Shown in pieces: positions 62,261 to 64,000 of a stretch of 64,000 bases of DNA; the stretch's first letter is position 1, and every line of letters begins with the position of its first letter. The DNA comes from Moniliophthora roreri. Its lineage: Eukaryota; Basidiomycota; Agaricomycetes; Agaricales; Marasmiaceae. The stretch lies in NCBI GenBank assembly GCA_001466705.2, contig LATX02000186.1, positions 248,001 through 312,000 on the forward strand, written 5' to 3'. The position numbers were made by a program, and so were the translations under genes. The notes beneath the pieces were generated by a model. The model ran no database searches and was not told the origin of the DNA. It saw only the letters and a list, made by a program, of their open reading frames with translations.

Positions 62261-64000
62261 CTATGATGACGGCAGAGTATCTGACTGGCCTCGTGGACCC
62301 AATAGCTGTACGAGTCTCGTTAAACCTAGATCCTCCTCAATCTACGGTATGGTAACGTTAGTTCAAATGGAAAGGTAAGAGACGAGTTGCTGACCTGCCG
62401 CTTCAGTGCCATGTCTTCATGCCCGGCAGAGGACCGAAACATTGAATCGATCTCTTCCAAAGAAACGTTTGCTGTTTCTGGAACCTGGTATGTAGACCAC
62501 AGATACGCTAAGAAACAGGCAGAAGCGAAGATCATAAAAGTTGCTCTGGAGAATTTTGCCCATTAGCCGACAAATATGGCGTTCGATCTTGATTCTACGT
62601 ACGCAGGCGAGTATTCAAGTGCCACTGGGGTTATCAAGCCGATCAAGACTAATAGATTAACAAGTGGAATGAGTCATTCGTATGTCTGCGAAATTAAACG
62701 AAAGAGACACGCACAGTTGTTCAGCCAATTTGATGCGGTCGAGAGGGCAACGCCTTTACTGCGCATCGAAAGTGGGAAAACTTCACTGGGGAGAACCCAT
62801 CCAATCGGCCCAAAGGAGACGCCGTATGCAGCGGTGAACGTGTAGATACAACTAGGTATAGAACAGCTCGCTGAGAAAGCATCCTAATTCAGGGTTGACT
62901 GGATACTTACGCTACGGCGACCCATGCTTGCGCGGAGTGATTTACCCAGTTATCATCGAAAAGAAGTACCTATTTGTCGCTCGATGAGTGCCAGAGGCCA
63001 TGAATGAGCCTTTCATGACAAACCAGAATGGAAACGAGAAAATGAGAGCATGCCATTACGGTACTTCCGCCTCTTAATAAAGGCTTCCTTCCTGTGATAT
63101 CGCATCAGCACGGCGATTACAAGCCCATACTTGGAGCTTATTCTGCGTACCCCAGCGATCTACATAGGCAATTGTCGGCAATACAGCAAGAAATTGTATA
63201 ATGCCTATGCCCCCGGACACCAAGAGAGTCATTGTATCACCCGCAAGGCCAACACTTTGCACTAAAGTTGGACCGTAATAAAGAAGCGCATTGATCCCAC
63301 TCCATTCTACGGTATGAGTCAGAAAACAGCATAAATGAGTAGGAAATTCATACGTTGGAACACCATCATCAAGATACCAATTGATGTACGATCGCGATGC
63401 TTCTTCCCAAACAGTCTTTTCCATGACCGTATTTCGTTGAATAAACTGTAAGCTTTCGGAGCCTCCGCAGTCCCAAGGGTGGTCCTTTGGATCATGGTAG
63501 CTTCTACGCGCATTTCCAGCAATTCCAGGTGTATCAAAGGATCTGATGACCGTCTGGAACGTAGCTTAGCTAATGTCGATAGGGCTTCGTCATGACGCCC
63601 TTGTAGAACAAGTAGTCGAGGCGAAGGTGGAAGAATGATACATCCAAGGAGTAGAATAATACCAGGAATAATCTGGACAGCCAGGGGAATACGCCATGAT
63701 GCAGAACCTGGCACTAAACGAATATTAGCATTCGCTGATTAAAGTATTCGCGAAGAACTAGAAGACTCACTGTCCCTCGTGAAGAATCCCAACCAAAATC
63801 CGAATACTACCCCCAACACGATGGAAAATTGCTCAAGGGCAAGTAGAGAGCCTCTGACTTCCGGTGGACTGATCTCGGCCATATACAAGGGAGATAACAT
63901 GCTTTGTATCAAAAGATTGAGAGTCATGTCGACAGCAAAACGTTTGGGTAAGAACCTCGTGGTGATGGGATACCGACCTCAGTGCGCCCACGCCTATGCC
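62261..64000 (-). CDS. MFS sugar transporter, N-terminus beyond window
   Basis: Proton-coupled hexose/polyol transporter of the major facilitator superfamily, in the plasma membrane. The first exon is cut by the window end (reads GIGVGAL). The next exons carry SPLYMAEISPPEVRGSLLAL, the central PESP-like site as LPPSPRLLVLQGRHDEAL, FQQWSGINALLYYGP in helix 7, TIAYVDRWGRK, FGPIGWVLPSEVFPLSMRSK and the PETANVSLEEID tail. The stop is at 62263-62261. Several short introns (about 50-70 nt) were needed. One (ATTCTG|GTTTGT..AAATAG) avoids an in-frame stop and restores a continuous helix, so I see no real damage. Motifs fit the fungal sugar-porter family; the specific sugar cannot be told. Confidence 0.85.

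Noticed and set aside
62950..63010. In-frame stop in the sugar transporter
   Set aside because: A normal intron (GTTTGT..AAATAG) removes it and rejoins a continuous membrane helix.

Overview
The window looks like nuclear DNA of a mushroom-forming basidiomycete (Agaricomycetes). The genes are dense and intron-rich, with introns mostly of 50-65 nt and GT..AG borders. The gene content includes a class II haem peroxidase, a Bem2-type Ras-GEF/Rho-GAP giant, a large hybrid histidine kinase, BTB proteins, NmrA-like oxidoreductases, a P450 and an MFS sugar transporter. I rebuilt exon structures by hand. For the peroxidase, Bem2, one NmrA copy, the histidine kinase, fibrillarin and Cdh1 the summed exon lengths are exact multiples of three.

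Layout. 0-6 kb: the 3' part of a lineage-specific gene, then a tandem segmental duplication carrying two NmrA-like reductases with a broken DEAD-box helicase fragment between them. 6-8.6 kb: no gene seen. 8.6-10.5 kb: a 14-exon secreted class II peroxidase. 12-19.3 kb: the BEM2 homologue (about 2,163 aa). 19.5-22.6 kb: a P-loop GTPase whose 3' half appears twice because two contig ends overlap unmerged around a single N at 20565. 23-27.5 kb: a 17-exon hybrid histidine kinase with exons of 6, 9, 14 and 19 nt. 29.8-32.7 kb: fibrillarin and a penta-EF-hand protein, tail to tail. 32.7-37.7 kb: gene-poor, with diverged direct and inverted repeats. 37.8-42.2 kb: two related BTB-like genes in inverted orientation. 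43-46.6 kb: an orphan membrane-protein gene and the APC/C activator CDH1. 47.1-51.9 kb: about 4.85 kb with no CpG dinucleotide at all, best explained as an old, methylated and deaminated repeat. 52.7-55.5 kb: an orphan Ser/Pro-rich protein and a rhodanese-domain protein. 56.4-58.4 kb: a protein resembling the N-terminal helical bundle of MLKL followed by TPR-like helices. 58.7-64 kb: a frameshifted P450, an F-box/LRR-like protein and an MFS sugar transporter cut by the window end.

The genes do not form one pathway. Housekeeping and signalling genes (BEM2, fibrillarin, PEF, CDH1, histidine kinase) alternate with lineage-specific or accessory genes (NmrA pair, peroxidase, BTB pair, MLKL-like, P450). 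The standout observations are the CpG-free island, the microexon-rich histidine kinase with a duplicated intron, the assembly duplication, the peroxidase active site, which fits neither a canonical Mn site nor a catalytic surface Trp, and the MLKL-like/TPR protein.
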